From assembly GCA_035938395.1 (NCBI GenBank), contig DASZGY010000149.1, positions 1 through 21,748 of the forward strand: a DNA stretch of 21,748 bases. Reading direction: 5' to 3'. The notes beneath the pieces were generated by a model. The model worked only from the letters and a program-made list of their open reading frames with translations. It was not told the DNA's origin and did not search any database. Numbering within the stretch: the stretch's first letter is position 1; every line of letters starts with the position of its first letter. This DNA is from JALZAA01 sp035938395 (lineage in GTDB: Bacteria > Actinomycetota > Acidimicrobiia > IMCC26256 > JACDBD01). The position numbers were made by a program, and so were the translations under genes. Positions 20,335-21,748 of the stretch are shown one piece after another.

Positions 20335-20730
20335 ATGACGCAACCGCAACCCACACCTGCGGCCGCAGGCCGCGGTCCCATCGGGGAGCCCCGGAATCCG
20401 ACGACGGTGGCCCTGCTGAGCCTGGTCACCTGCGGCATCTACGGAATCTATTGGGGCTACCTGACCTTCGAGGAGCTGAAGCAGCACAACGGTGAGGGCA
20501 TGGGCGGTGGCCTGGGCGCGCTCCTGTGCTGGCTCCTCGCCGGCTACTTCCTCGTGATCGTCGAGATCCAGAAGATGTACCAGACGGACGGCAGAGAGTC
20601 GCCGGTCGAGCCCATCGAAGGCCTCTGGATCCTCATCCCGTTCGCGGGCTGGTTCCTCTACATGAACCGCGTGCAGGTCGCGCTGAACGATTACTGGGTG
20701 TCGAAGGGCGCGGCTCCGCTCCCGGCGTAG
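20335..20730 (+). CDS. DUF4234 membrane protein (first of two paralogues)
   Basis: The protein has 131 residues. After a polar tail of about 20 residues come PTTVALLSLVTCGIYGIYWGYLTFEELKQHNGEGMGG and about three hydrophobic segments (24-44, 58-77, 96-112). LVTCGIYGIYW followed by a short soluble helix is the signature of DUF4234, small membrane proteins of unknown role in actinobacteria and firmicutes. ATG 20335 has AGGAG about nine bases upstream. It is followed after 25 bp by a paralogue with the same plan. The promoter region carries a perfect inverted repeat, so expression may be regulated. Confidence 0.83.
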   Translation: MTQPQPTPAAAGRGPIGEPRNPTTVALLSLVTCGIYGIYWGYLTFEELKQHNGEGMGGGLGALLCWLLAGYFLVIVEIQKMYQTDGRESPVEPIEGLWILIPFAGWFLYMNRVQVALNDYWVSKGAAPLPA

Positions 20731-20755
20731 TCCCCCCCGACGAAAGGGCAGTCAC

Positions 20756-21145
20756 ATGGCACAACCAGCACCCGCGACCGGAGGCGCCCGTCCGCTCGGC
20801 AAGCCGCGCGGCTGGGTCGTCGTCTTCCTCTTGACACTGGTCACACTCGGCATCTACGGCCTGGTGTGGGAGTACAAGACGTTCCAGGAGATGCAGGACT
20901 ACAGCGGGGATGGCATCGGCGGTGTCGTCGGCCTGATCCTGGCGATCTTCCTCGGCTTCGTGAACTGGTTCCTCATGCCGGCCGAGGTCGGGAACCTGTA
21001 CGCCGCAGAGGGACAGGAGAAGCCGGTCAGCGGAATCACCGGCCTGTGGAACCTCCTGCCGCTCGTCGGCACCTTCATCTGGCTGGCGAAGACGCAGAAC
21101 GCATTGAGCAGGTTCTGGGAGGCGCACGGGGCCGTCAGGCCGTAA
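20756..21145 (+). CDS. DUF4234 membrane protein (second paralogue)
   Basis: A 129-residue protein with the same architecture as its neighbour: a polar tail, then VFLLTLVTLGIYGLVWEYKTFQEMQDYSGDGIGG, then LILAIFLGFVNWFLMPAEVGNLYAAEGQEKPVSGITGLWNLLPLVGTFIWLAKTQNALSRFW. Residue-by-residue similarity to the first copy (GIYG-x2-W, a YKTFQEM/YLTFEEL segment, P-V-[EPS]-x-I-x-GLW, and an asparagine plus W near the end) indicates tandem duplication followed by divergence. An AAAGGG sequence about eight bases before ATG 20756 is a weak ribosome site. A strong hairpin 18 bp after the stop ends the unit. The two proteins may form a hetero-oligomer (inference). Confidence 0.83.
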   Translation: MAQPAPATGGARPLGKPRGWVVVFLLTLVTLGIYGLVWEYKTFQEMQDYSGDGIGGVVGLILAIFLGFVNWFLMPAEVGNLYAAEGQEKPVSGITGLWNLLPLVGTFIWLAKTQNALSRFWEAHGAVRP

Positions 21146-21163
21146 CACCGAGCACTCGAACGT

Positions 21164-21192
21164 GAAGGGGCGGCCTTCGGGCCGCCCCCTTC
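21164..21192. terminator. strong hairpin terminator between convergent units
   Basis: GAAGGGGCGGCC (21164-21175) pairs with GGCCGCCCCCTTC (21180-21192) through 12 pairs with one bulged C and a TTCG loop. It sits between the second DUF4234 gene and the convergent membrane-protein gene. No long U-tract is present, as is common in high-GC actinobacteria. Confidence 0.75.
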
Positions 21193-21208
21193 GCGTCAGC
21201 CGGATTGT

Positions 21209-21670
21209 TCAGCCCGCCGCGGCGGCGAGTGTCTGCGCCTGGCTCACCTGCTGACGGATCTGAGCGACCTGGTACTGACTCGACACCGGTATTTGGGTCG
21301 CGTGAAGCAGGTTGCCCGCTTGGACACTGACCTCGACATAGCCGGTCGTGTACTTCTCTTTCGCGAGGAGGAACAGAAGGCCCAACAGGCACACCAGAGC
21401 GAAGACAACCGCGAGAACGATCGCCCAGGTGGGGATCTTCGACTCTGTTCTCGTCATGTCGCGAGCGATCCATTGCGACCCGCCGAGACGGGCTGTCCCG
21501 TTCGGTGTCACGACCCAGTTGCGCGTCACACCGATGTCCCCGATCGTCAGGACGATGGGATCCGTGGCATCCGGCGACTGCAGACCACTTGCCGGCTGAG
21601 CCACAGCGGGAGGTGAAACCTCCGGCGGAGGCGCCGGCTGTTGCCCCGGATCCTTCGGAGGGTCGCTCAT
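21209..21670 (-). CDS. single-pass membrane protein, conserved hypothetical
   Basis: The protein has 153 residues. It has a proline-rich tail (1-37), then a small polar domain (IVLTIGDIGVTRNWVVTPNGTARLGGSQWIARDMTRTESK, about 39-78). One membrane helix follows (81-103, TWAIVLAVVFALVCLLGLLFLLA), then a short C-terminal segment YTTGYVEVSVQAGNLLHATQIPVSSQYQVAQIRQQV. The part before the helix is likely cytoplasmic by the charge rule (KEK after the helix makes this uncertain). Proteins of this plan occur in actinobacteria without assigned function as far as can be recalled. No clear ribosome site is seen before ATG 21670. It starts 18 bp after the stop of another membrane protein that is cut by the window edge, so they may be an operon. 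Confidence 0.75.
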   Translation of the reverse strand: MSDPPKDPGQQPAPPPEVSPPAVAQPASGLQSPDATDPIVLTIGDIGVTRNWVVTPNGTARLGGSQWIARDMTRTESKIPTWAIVLAVVFALVCLLGLLFLLAKEKYTTGYVEVSVQAGNLLHATQIPVSSQYQVAQIRQQVSQAQTLAAAAG

Positions 21671-21688
21671 GGCTTGTGAACGCTCGCG

Positions 21689-21748
21689 CTAGCTCGACAC
21701 GATCGCCGCGATGACGATGACGACGATGTACGCGATGCCGAGGCCGAT
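21689..21748 (-). CDS. C-terminal tail of a membrane protein, truncated by the window edge
   Basis: On the minus strand the window opens in a frame reading IGLGIAYIVVIVIAAIVSS and then TAG at 21689-21691. The 19 residues are a clean hydrophobic helix, which suggests the end of a membrane protein. It ends 18 bp before the next minus-strand start. Too little is visible to name it. Confidence 0.4.
   Translation of the reverse strand: MGLGIAYIVVIVIAAIVSS

Noticed and set aside
1..21748. CRISPR array, insertion sequence, prophage or attachment site
   Set aside because: No spaced identical repeats, transposase, integrase or terminal inverted repeats were seen; the only short tandem repeat is the coding array at 10358-10555.

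Overview
The window is high-GC bacterial chromosome with dense, mostly short-gapped genes. It most resembles an actinobacterium, probably from a deep or non-model lineage such as an Acidimicrobiia-like group (inference). Support: the order dnaX-ybaB-recR with proteins of actinobacterial type, an F420-hydrogenase beta-type oxidoreductase, a CsoR/CopA copper pair, DUF2505 and DUF4234 proteins, and -10 boxes placed 7-9 nt before start codons, as expected for leaderless mRNAs. No insertion sequence, phage gene, CRISPR array or other sign of recent transfer was seen.

Layout. (1) 1-4584, minus strand: a five-gene run reading from an F420-type Fe-S flavoprotein through a bacterioferritin and a small receiver-like protein to a fatty-acyl-AMP ligase and a GT-C membrane glycosyltransferase cut by the window edge. 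(2) 4690-9939: a DUF4328 membrane protein and a SnoaL-like protein, then the divergent csoR/copA copper-efflux pair, a DUF2505 protein and metF. (3) 9980-12579: a membrane-anchored protein with acidic ETF-type repeats, tRNA-Ser(CGA), a VOC protein, tadA, tRNA-Ser(GGA), and a long-form SRP RNA that carries an Alu domain. (4) 12612-17338, minus strand: a coupled operon pncA-pncB-acyl-CoA dehydrogenase-tandem SagB-type flavoenzyme. (5) 17408-20229: dnaX-ybaB-recR (replication and repair). (6) 20335-21748: two DUF4234 paralogues, a strong hairpin terminator, a single-pass membrane protein of unknown function, and the tail of another membrane protein.

How the genes may work together. Most are housekeeping: NAD salvage, copper efflux, folate one-carbon metabolism, tRNA wobble editing, protein targeting, and clamp loading/recombination. 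The least ordinary points are these. The bacterioferritin keeps its haem methionine but has lost two ferroxidase ligands, and it is encoded directly after an F420-type electron-transfer protein. The SRP RNA is of the long Bacillus type and sits head-to-tail with tRNA-Ser and tadA. A duplicated SagB-type oxidase is translationally coupled to an acyl-CoA dehydrogenase behind two NAD-salvage genes. A perfect 9-bp inverted repeat encloses the putative promoter of the DUF4234 pair. These are hypotheses from sequence reading alone; no database search was run.
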